Shown here: positions 37,201-46,700 of the stretch, in pieces
Layout of the letters: each line of letters starts with the position of its first letter
How positions within the stretch are numbered: position 1 is the first letter of the stretch
NCBI GenBank assembly: GCA_918807975.1
Contig: OU964921.1
Location: forward strand, 30,592,498-30,656,497
Direction: 5' to 3'
Length of the DNA stretch: 64,000 nucleotides
From: Aplidium turbinatum
Taxonomy: Eukaryota > Chordata > Ascidiacea > Aplousobranchia > Polyclinidae
Translations under genes and position numbers: made by a program
The notes under the pieces: generated by a model
What the model saw: only the letters and a program-made list of their open reading frames with translations
What the model was told of the DNA's origin: nothing
Database searches by the model: none

Positions 37201-37653
37201 GTATCTTTTGCGGATACTTCTTTTGTTTCATGGTCAATCTGCCAGATGTTTGTATGTGAAAGCCTCTTTTTCTTAATGCTTTTGCTTGGGATTTGATTTG
37301 GTAATTATTTTTTCCTATTGATTCTTCCACCAAAGTCATTTACGTCACATTGGTCATCACATACAATCAGCGTATAGAGTTAGTTTTGTTTCAAAAAATA
37401 ACGTACCTCGGAGCTGATTGACAACTGAGTTATCTGTGATGCCAGGATCTCCTTTTTGTCCTTTTCTTCCTCTTGCTCCAGTCGGACACTTTTTCCTAGG
37501 AGGACCTTGCTCTCTATTGGCTTCATTGTTTATGATGGATGACCCAGTAGGTAAAGCAGATGATTGCGTGCACGTCAATTGCAACTGAGCGCAGCAAGAC
37601 AGCACACAGACCGCTAACAAAACTAGAGGTTTCAATAACATCTTTGTCTGCAT
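25226..37653 (-). CDS. Collectin-like C-type lectin with short collagen stub
   Basis: Four minus-strand coding exons join in phase: 37653-37407, 33521-33480, 26343-26175 and 25472-25226, giving 234 residues. Exon 1 has a signal peptide (MLLKPLVLLAVCVLSCCAQL), then only a few Gly-X-Y triplets (GARGRKGQKGDPG). The 42-nt exon encodes a short coiled neck (DEMSSLREQLTNQS). The last two exons form a C-type lectin domain: LSNGYQYKL, WIGLNDIDEEGTWRWINGD, GQPNGRNGQDCAY, PCSFGRQPLCEK. The sugar-site triplet is QPN, between EPN (mannose type) and QPD (galactose type), and the usual WND is replaced by a sequence with SYDF. A secreted, trimeric pattern-recognition lectin is inferred. The introns carry several transposons, and a decayed second neck exon lies at 36085-36126. 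Confidence 0.88.
25534..25645. repeat. Tandem ~30-bp repeat (CCACTGCTTTCATGGCTG)
   Basis: About four imperfect units: CCACTGGTTTCAGGGCTG, CCACTGCTTTCATGGCTG, CCACTCCTTTCAGGGAAC, CCACTGCTTTTTCCTG. They lie in the last collectin intron, immediately before a hammerhead-like motif, as often seen in Penelope-type ends. Confidence 0.65.
25696..25723 (+). ncRNA. Hammerhead-like core, decayed copy
   Basis: CTGAAGAG is followed by a 6-bp stem, GACATC-TTGT-GATGTC, and GAAA. It matches the layout of the motif at 53613-53640, so it is probably the end of a Penelope-like element. CTGAAGA differs from the CTGATGA hammerhead core, and one extra G precedes the stem, so catalysis is doubtful. Confidence 0.4.
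25908..26030 (+). mobile_element. tRNA-derived SINE, copy 2
   Basis: ACCAGCTCAGTGACTGAGCG and GATCGATTCCCAGTTGGGTC give the A- and B-box-like parts; the body ends in CCATAACGCAGTAG. Same family as 5075-5203 and 28926-29055. It lies in the last intron of the collectin, on the opposite strand. Confidence 0.75.
26590..26845 (+). mobile_element. LINE 3' coding fragment
   Basis: A frame reads CLNHRKTGIGRCKTLMQHW, then SCKCGQEHTMQ, then KCSAQDVAEFKDRAKAGV. This is the pattern (LNRLRTGxGRC...CxCGxxxQTxxH...) at the C-terminus of many single-ORF LINE polyproteins, where it forms a zinc-knuckle-like tail. It is distinct in sequence from the two LINEs at 44-51 kb. The copy is severely 5'-truncated and inactive. 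Confidence 0.6.
27868..28146 (-). mobile_element. Truncated copy of the 419-bp MITE
   Basis: This matches, in reverse orientation, positions 39218-39490: CATGGCCACCTGGAGATGCG, the TGATTTGT/ACATTTT block, and the inner hairpin CAGACTGTTAATTTTTCAAT with AACAGTCTGA. One end (near 28146) is intact and the other is missing. Confidence 0.8.
28401..28665 (+). CDS. Unknown membrane-protein terminal exon (+), inside collectin intron
   Basis: After a good acceptor (TTTGTCATTTACAG) the frame encodes two hydrophobic segments, AIWLGSGCIVSFSIFGLCCL and VVHVAYAPTLAVALGLAIYL, joined by a basic turn (IRSSRRW). The tail SFDGEEYTWFNGKETLVN ends at TAA 28663-28665. It looks like the last exon of a multi-pass membrane protein. 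I could not find its upstream exons, and the exon lies antisense within the collectin intron. Family unknown; an orphaned exon or pseudogene is possible. Confidence 0.5.
28926..29055 (+). mobile_element. tRNA-derived SINE, copy 3, abutting the 4.3-kb transposon
   Basis: CCAGGTCAGTGGCCAAATG and GAGTTCGATTCCCGGTCG give the best preserved A/B-box pair of the three copies. The body ends CATAACGCAGTAA at the exact left border of the DNA transposon, so that element apparently landed in the SINE's 3' tail. Confidence 0.8.
29056..29413. repeat. Left terminal inverted repeat of the 4.3-kb transposon
   Basis: Pairs with 33031-33379 over nearly its whole length with few mismatches. Contains GGCCGCCATTTTGAA facing TTCAAAATGGCCGCC, and a separate ATGGCGGATAA-type block. 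Confidence 0.9.
29440..32809 (-). pseudogene. Degraded transposon protein: CXC domain plus XPG/PIN-like motif
   Basis: Successive minus-strand frames read as parts of one protein. From N- to C-terminal: LPRVAYYADCDS and ITFDMALYEKAV (32661-32428); a segment at 32254-31853; NPFAVEGDELYNFITHA and ERINGDVSLWAPVKK (31292-30975); YEFTLTPRALFAPDGS (30908-30567); NHEADT and SLDTDVLVLAVANY with FHTFSGADNVGRFSG (30374-30072), an acidic pattern like XPG/FEN nucleases; then LDRCQCKTNCSTQRCSCRR with LCLCGIDCEN (29844-29440), a tesmin/TSO1-type cysteine-rich domain. At least four frame changes separate the pieces, and there is no single intact frame. I remember such CXC-plus-DTDVLVL proteins as repetitive in cnidarian and other invertebrate genomes. 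Confidence 0.75.
33031..33379. repeat. Right terminal inverted repeat of the 4.3-kb transposon
   Basis: Reverse complement of 29056-29413, with small differences. Includes GGCGGCCATTTTGAA and TTCAAAATGGCGGCC back to back, a perfect palindrome. Confidence 0.9.
34038..34345 (-). mobile_element. tRNA-derived SINE inside the 2.4-kb element
   Basis: On the minus strand CGCGTTGGGCTCGCAGTCGA and CATGTTCGACTCCAGCCACC give A/B-box-like blocks. Then GGGCAAGAAACTTTACGATA and TTGCCCCTACCCAGTG form a body seen in many invertebrate tRNA SINEs. About 300 bp, and different from the ATAACGCAGT family. Confidence 0.65.
34852..35371 (+). pseudogene. Transposon-borne protein remnant
   Basis: The first frame contains MAAHLRYLSKELVGLSLFDD and FTSVV-free acidic text to 35175. 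A second frame, overlapping from about 35120, reads TEWDKDLNFQTAQATVKSL, NEHAERGVALLQDFSG, TKDEEQLQFLLQVV and ends QQ-stop at 35371. Together they look like the C-terminal part of an uncharacterised protein family that is repetitive in invertebrates; at least one frame change lies between them. I cannot say whether it is the element's own transposase or cargo. Confidence 0.55.
36085..36126 (-). pseudogene. Decayed duplicate of the collectin neck exon
   Basis: This 42-base block aligns without gaps to the live 42-nt neck exon at 33521-33480 (TCTTCTCTGCGTGAGCAACT against TCGTCTCTTCGTGAACAACT). The donor is still GTAAAC. The acceptor reads TTTTTTAA instead of TTTTAG, and an in-frame TAA interrupts the equivalent of LTNQS. 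It shows that the neck was once encoded by at least two tandem symmetrical exons. Confidence 0.85.
36383..36517. repeat. Small MITE-like block with poly(C) tract
   Basis: GGGCTCTATCCAAGGGGG and GTGGATAGAGCCC are inverted ends about 135 bp apart. A run of 16 C precedes the right end. No target duplication found. Confidence 0.45.
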
Positions 37654-37757
37654 ATAACACTCCTAAACTAAATCAGTGTAAAGTTGAAATAATTGTATTT
37701 GATAGGTGCATCTTATCAAACATATTATATTACTTTATATATTGATCCAAAGTTCAA

Positions 37758-38008
37758 ATATAGTTATTACTATCTGAATCCTTAACAGCCTGTTTCACCT
37801 TTAACGGATCATCAGAAGGGTCTCATTCAATAGAATCTATATATTCAAATAGAGTCTATTTGAATAAGACCCTTCTGATGATCCGTTAAAGGTGAAACAG
37901 GCTGTTAAGGATTCAGATAGTAATAACTATATTTGATTTAATTCGCTTTGCTGTGCTTTTTGGGTTGGCATTGAGCACTTTTTGTAGTATTAATAGTTTT
38001 TATTGTTT
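37758..38008. mobile_element. Hairpin insertion flanked by 16-bp direct repeats
   Basis: TTGATCCAAAGTTCAA occurs at 37742-37757 and 38009-38024. Between them, 37758-37936 is a near-perfect inverted repeat with ~75-bp arms (ATAGTTATTACTATCTGAAT ... ATTCAGATAGTAATAACTAT), followed by about 70 bases ending TTTTTATTGTTTT. A long direct repeat and T-rich end point to target-primed insertion. It lies 90-370 bases upstream of the collectin start codon, in its likely promoter or 5'UTR. Confidence 0.75.
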
Positions 38009-38350
38009 TTGATCCAAAGTTCAATATATTACACAACAAACTCTCCAGAATTGAATTGAGGTCACACGATGCTCACCCCAGTAACAAAACTGCTCTTTAT
38101 AATGTCTCCTTTGGAAAAACCGAAGAGCTGCCTCCTTTCGAAAAACAAAAACAAACTATTTAACCGACCACAAAATGATTTAGTATTCTGTTCTACAAAA
38201 TTGCATTGAAGATGGTAAATCCTTATGATGTAATTGCTGACCACTTTTATTCTGGCAGCAAAGAATTGAGTTTATGAACAATAAACAAATGAAGTGTTTA
38301 GGTTTCTGTGCACTCCGTACATGAAATTAGTCATTGAGCACGGTTTAAAA

Positions 38351-38698
38351 CAGGGGTTCCCAACCTGGGGGCCATGCCACCCTAGTGGGCCATGAGCCTT
38401 TTTCAAGGGGGCTATGGGAAAACTTAAAAATAATAATTTTTTAATTTATCATCTCTAAGTCCACTTCAACACTATAAAACAAAAGAAATAAATTAAAATT
38501 TAATAAAATTTCTAGTGCATTTTGCCCAAATCTTTATGAAATGGTCTTTAATTCCCGGTTGTTTCAAAAATAATGATATAAGATTTCAATTTAAAATGAC
38601 GTTTCTTAGTTTTTTTCAAAAGGTTAAAAAATAGGGGGCCATTGATTTATCAAAATTTTCAAAGGGGGCCACGGTGTAGAAAAGGTTGGGAACCTCTA
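38351..38698. mobile_element. 348-bp hAT MITE
   Basis: The ends CAGGGGTTCCCAACCTGGGG and AGGTTGGGAACCTCTA are inverted; GTTTAAAA flanks both sides (38343-38350, 38699-38706). Non-coding. Confidence 0.9.
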
Positions 38699-38761
38699 GT
38701 TTAAAACAATCCGGTCAAGAACTGGCCTATCATGTAATCTATTTCAAAACAGTTGAATCAG

Positions 38762-39217
38762 GCAGTGGCGTAGCCAGAAAAAAAAATCGGGGGAGGAGGC
38801 AAATATTTGATGAGTTCAAGGAATTAACAGAGTGTTTGTTTTAAGACGCCGCCACCTTATGCAGAAGCCTATAGACACAAAAACTTATAAGGGTTGATTA
38901 GTAGGAAAAGTAAGCTGCAAGCTTTTGCAAATTAATTGGTTGTTCAATTCAGACGCACAGTCCATATAAAAAGAATTATGGAAAAACATGCAAACTAAAT
39001 TAGGTACTGCTACCACATTTCAGAACGCCTTTTTGCGACCTGTGACGATTTTGCCAAATAGTATCAAGAAGTGGCACATTTCTCTAAGTCGGACCATCCG
39101 AAGTTAGAAGTTTATATCTCTCAGCATCGTCAAGCTGCGAATGGTGGTCAAGAATAAATCCAAGATTGTTTGTTTTTCCCACTTCATATATTTGTTTGGG
39201 CTTTGGAATAGCAGCAC
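38762..39217. other. Gene-free stretch with an orphan hAT terminus
   Basis: CAGTGGCGTAGCCAG at 38763 is a typical hAT left end, but no matching right end was found nearby. No exon is supported. Confidence 0.4.
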
Positions 39218-39636
39218 CATGGCCACCTGGAGATGCGGCCTGATTTGTCACATTTTGCAGATTTTGATTGCAGCTACTGCTAGTGCTTGACTGACATTTT
39301 TTGAGATGTTTTTACTTTTTGCGGTTTCCTAATGACATAAAACTTTTTTTGTTGCCTTGGGGAAGCAGTAGCAAATGAGAAAAAGGAAGTTGAAAAACGC
39401 TAAATCAGACTGTTATTGAAAAATTAACAGTCTGACTAAAATCTTCGAAATCAAATTTTTATTGTTTTTCAAAATGTGAGAATGTTAAAACCTATTGTGT
39501 CATTTGGGGAAAAGAGAAAAGAAAGCGTAAAAATATAATTTTTAGGAAAATTTATTTAAACGTTCGCCCAAAGTTAGAAAAACCTGGAAATTTCTGCAAA
39601 ATGTGACAAATCAGGCCGTATCTTTAGGTGGCCATG
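39218..39636. mobile_element. 419-bp MITE with CATGGCCACC termini
   Basis: The left end CATGGCCACCTGGAGATGCG is inverted at the right (TCTTTAGGTGGCCATG), with pairing over about 45 bp including TGATTTGTCACATTTTGCAG. GCAGCAC flanks both sides (39211-39217, 39637-39643), a 7-bp duplication. An inner hairpin (CAGACTGTTATTGAA / TTAACAGTCTG) lies at 39408-39435. A truncated inverted relative is at 27868-28146. Superfamily not assigned. Confidence 0.8.
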
Positions 39637-39865
39637 GCAGCACTAACAGTAGTTGCAACTGACGCTTCTACAAAAGAAGGAATACGACTAACTGGTGCTT
39701 CTGTGGGCTGCGCAGTGCGCATCTCGACTCCTTGCAGGGAAACAGCTATCCAGTCTTGGTTGGTTAGACTTTGACATTAAAACGGACTGCGGAATCCAAA
39801 TCAAGTATAATTAAAATCTCGTTATTGTAAAAGGAAGGTTCTTATAACTTCTTGACCTCCAGCTG

Positions 39866-40085
39866 TCGGCTGCATAGCCGAGTGGTGAGAGCCCTGGAAG
39901 GGCAATCGAAAGGGCGCCGGTTCGACACCGCTCAAGAGCATGCGGCTGTGTCTTTGGTAAGACACTTAAAGGCATGCCTGAAGGTGGACATGAAGATTGG
40001 CTTCCTTGCCTTCCCGTCCACTTAATCTAAATCTTCAACCACCAGGTGTAAGCCTGGATACGATAAACAAAAAACCTCCCGCTCT
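39866..40085 (+). mobile_element. tRNA-derived SINE, second family
   Basis: GCTGCATAGCCGAGTGGTGA and GCGCCGGTTCGACACCGCTC are clear A- and B-box-like blocks of a Leu/Ser-type tRNA head. The body GTGTCTTTGGTAAGACACTT, AGGCATGCCTGAAGGTGGAC, CCTTCCCGTCCACTTAATCT recurs inverted at 43427-43580, and the head recurs inverted at 42885-42985. Confidence 0.8.
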
Positions 40086-41189
40086 TGAATGTTACGACTT
40101 GTTATCAGCAAAAGAATGTATATTATTATACAAAATTTCAATTTCACTCACGTTTACTGCAAATCCAAACCACTGAATAACTTGAAACTGAACTGAACTT
40201 TTCGCACAACTGAATCAATAACAGAAACAAAAAAATAACTGTATCAACTGAATTGAATATTTAAGCCGATTAAACTGAATTGAAAATGAATCCTTAAAAT
40301 CACCTTGCAATCGCTTATATAGGAATTATACCGTTCGAGCAAATTCTCAGAGCGTCTCGCATGTACGTCATAAAAGAGAATGTCAGTGAAGTCACACAGC
40401 ATCAATATGATGTCACAATAAAAAAGTTTCTTCCAGGTCATACGCAGACAAAACAAGTTTTAAGCGGCAAATATTGACTCTGGAACATGGAACACATGAC
40501 TCTGGGAAAGCGTAAAAACTCGTCAAAACGCAGGTTCCAAGAGTTAGGACCAGTAATGAAATGACACAATCGGTAAAAAGCCGAAATGTGACTTAAAAAT
40601 ACTTCGTTTTTGTTTCTACAAAAGTTATTGGTGTCTTTCTGTGTGTCTAAAACAAATTTTTGGAGGTGTTAATAGCCATATGTGTTGAAAATTTTTTTTA
40701 GTTTATTTCAAATAAAGCTAATTGCTGCTGCTTGTAGTTCAACAAAACAAACGACGCTGTTAATGACGTATAATCTTTGAAATTTTGACAACAATGGAAA
40801 CCGCCACTTTGTTGCTCGAATAGGCACAGTTGTATTATTGATTCCAAGTAATTAGCAAAAGTTGCTTCCGTTTTTGCGTTTGATCAACACAAACAGATGT
40901 CTTTGAACTTTTGAGAAAATCTGGTACAATCATAAGTTTAAGAAACATGAATCATTGCATTTACTTTCTCATTAACTCCTACGAGAATGGAATTGACTTT
41001 TCTGTAGAAATCCCAACAACAACTTTTTACGCAATCAAAATCAAGATTAATTCACAGAACAACACATTGTTATGAACAATGGTGTCAACTACCAAAAAAT
41101 ACGAACTTATGTGGCAAACATGCTTGCAATGGATACAACTGGCTCTCAAGTAAACCATATCGCCAGCATAGACAGGAATAGGCATGGGG

Positions 41190-42150
41190 CAGGGTTGTCA
41201 GACAGCTTTTGAGAAAAAGAGCCAAACAATGTCGAAAAAAGGGCCAAACTGGGTAAAAAAGAGCCAAATTGTTCAATAATATTAATAACGTTGCTAATAA
41301 AACATAATAACGTTAACAACGTCAATAACGTTACAACATTGCAACAACACATTCTACATCAGTGATACCCAAACTGTGTGTCACGACACACTAGTGTGCC
41401 GCCACAGATTCTCGAGTGTGCCGCGAATCTTTTTGGAATTTTGGAAAAGAACTGTAGGCCTATAAATATTTAAAATAAGGCATGCAGACATGCATATGCG
41501 ACTTAACCCTATCTTAGTAGGCTACGATCGAGCTGTTTTCGTACGCGGAAAGTACGTCAAGGACTATCTTAGCCCCGTGCTAATTAATCGCTAATAACGG
41601 GAGCTATGAAAATCACAGAGCCAAAATATTTTACAAGATAATAGCCATGTGTATTGTGCGCATAGAAATTAAATTTTTCTAACAATTTTATTGAAATAAA
41701 GCGTTTGAGATGAAAAAACGTCAGGAAGTCGGTTTTCATTCTAATTTCCAGAAAATAGCTTAAACATTTACGTAAGTGTGCCGCGAGCATTTTATAATTA
41801 TTTTAGTGTGCCACAAGCTGAAAAAGTTTGGGAACCACTGGTCTACATTCTACAAGAACAATTCTAAATCTTCATCTTTTACAGTGTTTCCACTCGAATC
41901 TTTGGCATTGGCATAAACATTGTCAGCTAAACACTGTCTAAAAAATCGTAATAACACTTTTCAGTCTCAATTTCCGAAAGACATTTATTTAAATAGCTAG
42001 TTTGATAGTATGTGCCAACTGCTTCCAAAAAGAGCCAAATATTGAAAACAAAGGGCCAAGGGGCCAAACAATTTTTTTTGGGGCCAACTACCTTTAAAAA
42101 GGGCCAAATTTCACAAATTTGGCCCCAAAAGGGCCAATCTGGCAAGCCTG
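41190..42150. mobile_element. 961-bp hAT element (host of a nested hAT)
   Basis: The ends CAGGGTTGTCAGACAG and CTGGCAAGCCTG are inverted, and GCATGGGG flanks both sides (41182-41189, 42151-42158). The ends are rich in GAGCCAAA/GGGCCAAA words. A second element occupies 41360-41840, so the original length was about 470 bp. Confidence 0.88.
41360..41840. mobile_element. 481-bp hAT MITE nested in the 961-bp element
   Basis: The ends CAGTGATACCCAAACTGTGT and AGTTTGGGAACCACTG are inverted; TTCTACAT (41352-41359) and GTCTACAT (41841-41848) are a 7/8 duplication. Repeated GTGTGCCGC words lie near both ends. It inserted after the outer element. Confidence 0.88.
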
Positions 42151-42884
42151 GCATGGGGTTGAGCACTTGAGCAGGCACAAAATTGAATTACAAATGTGGT
42201 TTATATAAGTGCTAACATTCACGCGTCACCACTCATTCTTTTAGCAGAAATTTTTCGGACGCATGTTGCCAACTTCAACATTGTTAGTCTTGACCCCTGA
42301 TAAACAAGCATCCGAATGACAGGTGGTACAACAACACAGCACAGCAACAAATATTTTTTGAGATGAAGCAACAACAAAGTTTTAGGCCTACAAACATTTA
42401 AAACAACATTTTAATTTGTTATTTTTCTTAGACATGCTCATGCAAAGTGACATAAAAATAAACAAACTTCCTCTGGTTATATTGGCAGAGCGGAACGGGA
42501 AGTATAAGAAATGCTTTTCATTCACGCAATCTTGTCCGGTCAAGTAACGTCGTTGCAACAAAATGCTTTATTGGTAAGTTGAATCAAACATAATTGAATT
42601 ACCGGTACGAAATTTTTCTTGAGTAGGCTATCAGGCCATTACTATTTAAACTTACGGCCTATATGCCTTGCCGCCAATTTAAATTACTACATTTTCACTC
42701 TGATTTTTACCCTCAATTCTGTTCAGCAGGCCATAGCCCAAAGAAGGGCCGTAGGCACTTTTCTCTAAAGCAGCGTAGGCTACTGCTCATAATCATAAGA
42801 GAAATCAAGGGCTATAGTAAAAGGAGTGCCACTCCGCAGTCGAGGCCATTCCTTAGTTAGACATTCCTACGTTTTACCACAGTC

Positions 42885-42985
42885 ACAGCCACATGCTTTT
42901 GAGCGGTGTCGAACTCGAACAAGCGGTATTTCGAATGTCGAACTATGGCTCTTATCACTCAGCTATGCAGCTGATAGCTTTTCCT
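42885..42985 (-). mobile_element. tRNA-derived SINE head, second family, inverted
   Basis: On the minus strand GCTGCATAGCTGAGTGATAA and GAGTTCGACACCGCTC, then AAAGCATGTGGCTGTGACTG, match the 39.9-kb SINE head with substitutions. Only the head and a little body are present. Confidence 0.65.
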
Positions 42986-43426
42986 TGGCCCACTGTTACA
43001 AAGCAAAACAATTTTCTACAAAAGCAATTGATCACAAAACGTAGACAAGTAGCCTAGGGCCCTAGGCTGATTTACAAACATACTTTTTATAACGCCACGA
43101 TTTTGACATCATAAATGCGCTGTTCTATCCGTCATTAGGCAAAGATGTTTTAGTTTAGGCCTATATAAGCTGAGTTGAAGTCATTTCATGTTTTGTTCAT
43201 GTTTATGATGAACTTGGTTACGTATAATCTGCAAAAAAAAATAAAAACAACTGCAAGCCTTCCTGTTTTTTACAAAAACTTGTGGCCATCTTTATGGCTC
43301 AATCTCGTTCCACAAACCTGATGGGCGGCTGGTCCACGAAACTTTTTCGATTAACTTGGTATTATACCGGTAGCATATACTGTAATCTAGTTGTGAAACA
43401 CCTAGATTAAAGCAGACTGTTTGTTT

Positions 43427-43580
43427 GTAGTATCCAGGTGTACACCTGGAGGTTGAAGATTTAGATTAAGTGGACGGGAAGGCAAAGCAGCCAATCTTCG
43501 TGTCCACCTTCAGGCATGCCTTTGTGTCCTGCCAAAGACACAGCTGCATGCTCTTGAGCGGCGTCAAGCGGTGTGAATAG
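43427..43580 (-). mobile_element. tRNA-derived SINE body, second family, inverted
   Basis: On the minus strand CGCTCAAGAGCATGCAGCTG, GTGTCTTTGGCAGGACAC, AGGCATGCCTGAAGGTGGAC and the GTCCACTTAATCTAAATCTT end match 39930-40060. The tRNA-like head is mostly missing. Confidence 0.75.
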
Positions 43581-43797
43581 CAGACTGTCTAGCGGTTACG
43601 CATTGGGTTTCTGCGACAAGCTGCTCAACCTGTAGCCGAGTGGAAGTTTTCATCACATGACACGATGACGGTATTTTACACAATCTAGACTTAACGCCTT
43701 TAAAAGGATTTGTGCATATTTTCAATCTTTACGGCCGTAGCTTGTTAGTTTATTGAGAATATACAACGTATATATTTATGAACTTATGGTTTCTGAT

Positions 43798-46700
43798 GAT
43801 GGCGTATGAGCGATCTTTCCAGGCTAGATTGGAGGGCAGGAAATCTTCAGCCACTCAGCAGTCTCGTCGTCCAGGACCCTCAGACCATGCGCACCGTGTG
43901 GAGGCCGGTGGATTAGGCAGTGATGGATGACATGGTCTGCAGTCTGTTCAGTGGCACCACACTCGCATTCTGATGAAGGAGCCAGGCCCCACTTGTGCAT
44001 TTCCGAACGAAAGCGGCCAACGCCAGTTCGCAGGCGGTTAAGCCTGACCCACGCAAGCCTTGCGAGGGACATCCCTGGTGGACGGGGATCGGCGTCGGGT
44101 ATGAAGTCACGGAGCGTGGAGGTGTGATTTTGCCACTCCGTGTTCCACATATGGTTCGTCCAGTGTGCCGCACTTAAACCAAGTTCTTCTGCGTTCTTAA
44201 GTAGTTGTTGTGCGGCAGGCACAAAGGGGCGTCTTGATTTCAGCCGCTGCTTTATAGGTGGTGGTCTCTTGAGTGCTGCATGGAGGAGATGGTCGGGGTC
44301 CAAAGCGCGGCGGGCGAGAGAAATCGTGGCTCCTTTACGGCGTAGCTCAGCGGGTTGGATGCCTGCTAGGATGGGTAGGCAGTCCGTTGGAGTGGGACGC
44401 AGGCATCCAGTCACAGTACGCAGTGCGTCGTTGATGGCTTTATCAATCTGGTGGGTGTGAGAACTACGACACCAGACCGGCGCGCAGTACTCAGCGGTGG
44501 AATGAACAAGGGCTAGGGTAGCTGTACGAAGAGTTTTAGCACCAGCTCCCCAGCCGGAACCCGCCAATCGCCTCAAAAGTGCGACGCGTGTAGATAGTTT
44601 TTTGCGCAGTGACTTCAAGTGCCGGCGGTACGTGAGTGACCTGTCCAGGGTTATGCCGAGGTATGTAGGTTCGGCACAGTAGGGCAGGCGTTCCCCATCA
44701 ATGTTGATGTTTATCTCACGCTGTGCCTCCCGATTGTTAAGGTGGAAGGCCGCCGACACTGTCTTTGACTTGCTGAGCTGTAGCTTCCATTTCTGGAGGT
44801 ATGCTGATAGTGTTTGCATGTCTTGGCTGAGGTTCCTCTCCACTGACTGCCAGTTTCCTGCTGAGTGCAGGAGTGCCAGGTCGTCTGCGTAAGCATACTT
44901 CCTGGAGATGGTGGGGGGCAAGTCGTAGGTGTATATGTTGAACAGGAGAGGAGCCAAGACTGAGCCCTGTGGGACGCCGTTTTTAAGTCGACGTAGTCTG
45001 CTTTGACGACCGCTACCGGTTGTGAGGGTAAAACTGCGGTTTTGCACAAGTTCCATCATCATATGGACCATGTGTCTGTCAGGGAGCAGACGGAGTAACT
45101 TGCAGGTAAGGCCGCTATGCCATACGGTATCATAGGCAGCCGTGAGATCAACAAACACGGCGCCAGCCTTCTTCTTAGCCGAGAAGCTGTCCTCAATGTC
45201 TTGGGTCATAAGTGTGACCTGATCTACGGTTGATCGTCCGTGTCGGAAACCAGCTTGTTCACGGGGGAGCTGCGGATCTATTATTGGTTCGACACGGGCG
45301 TAGATGAGTCTCTCGAGGATCTTGAAGGGGATGCAGAGCAGTGAGATTGGACGGTAGCTCTTCGGGTCCCCTGGGGGCTTCTTCGGCTTAGGAACTGCAA
45401 CCACAAGGGCTCTTCTCCAGATTCTGGGAATTCTCAGGTGGCGCAAACAGCAGGAAAGGAAGTCTTTTAACCAGGACTTTAAGGAGGCAGCAGCATGGAG
45501 TATCAGCTCCGGGCAAAGGTGGTCAGGGCCCGGGGCTTTACCTGGCTTTATGTGCTGGAGGGCGGCGGAAAATTCTTCCGGGGTGAACTCACCCGAGATG
45601 TTGTCCCCGTCTGGGGTTGTTACCCTCCAGAGGTCCGTCATTTCTTGCAACACGGATCTATCTGATTCACGGTCTCTCGATTTGTATTTCCCGTTCTCCA
45701 CAAGTTGTGAGGCGATGGAATTTGCTGAAACGGGACATTGTTGACGAGAGGCACGTGATCTGCCAGTTAGGTTGTTCAGTGTACTCCATGCTATGCGGCT
45801 GGAGTGCGTGAAGTCGATTGATTCAATGGCTTCTGTCCAGCGCTCCTTCCTCTTTGAGTCCAGCCTTGCCAGCAGAGCTGTGGCTGAGCTGTTGGTGTCA
45901 TTGCCCTGAGGGGCGTGGAGGAAGTCGGAGTAAAGGCTTTCACACTCCTTATCCCAGCACGGTATGTAGGTCTTTCGTCGGCCGCGGGGGATGGATTGTT
46001 TTGCCGCTGATGTTATTGCATCACAAAAGTCCTGGTAGGCTTTTTCCACGTTGTTGGTTTGAGGGGATGGGAGATACTGTGTGGCTTCATTTGTGAGGAT
46101 GCTATAGTACTCCCAGTTAGCCATTCTGAAGTTCCATCGCTTAACAGGCTTGCTCGGGACAGGCATTATGAGCGTTGGAGCCGTGATAATCGAGGGTCGA
46201 TGTTGGGACCTGGGGAACTTCTCTAGCACACGTCTGTCCGGTTGGCAATTATCGGGGTCATCACTTGCGAAAGCCAGATCGGGGTTTGTACCAGTGTTCC
46301 AGCGTCCGGAGAAGAAGCTCGCTGCACCCTTGGGATCGTGCAGTAGGGTGAGGTTATTATTGGCTGACCATGAGGCCAGGCTTTCTCCGTCGAAGTTGGT
46401 GGTGTTGTAGCCCCAGTCAACGTGGTGGCAATTAAAATCGCCAGCATAGAGGCTGGGTTGGGGGAACACTGGGATGGCTTTTGGTGTTAAGCGTGAGGGT
46501 GGTGGCTTATAGACATGGATGATGTGATAGCCTGATATGTCTATGCATAGCCACTCTATCTCCGATTGGGCACTGGACTGATCTATTGGCGTCCAGCTCA
46601 GTTGCTCATGGACAAACGTGGCGAGGCCGTGTTTCCTGCTGATGGTTGCGCCTGCGAGTGTGAAGTTGGGTAATACCAACTTATCCACTGATGTGCAGTG

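Noticed and set aside
43927-44460. Plus-strand frames opposite the minus LINE
   Set aside because: Antisense shadows of the GC-rich LINE coding region.
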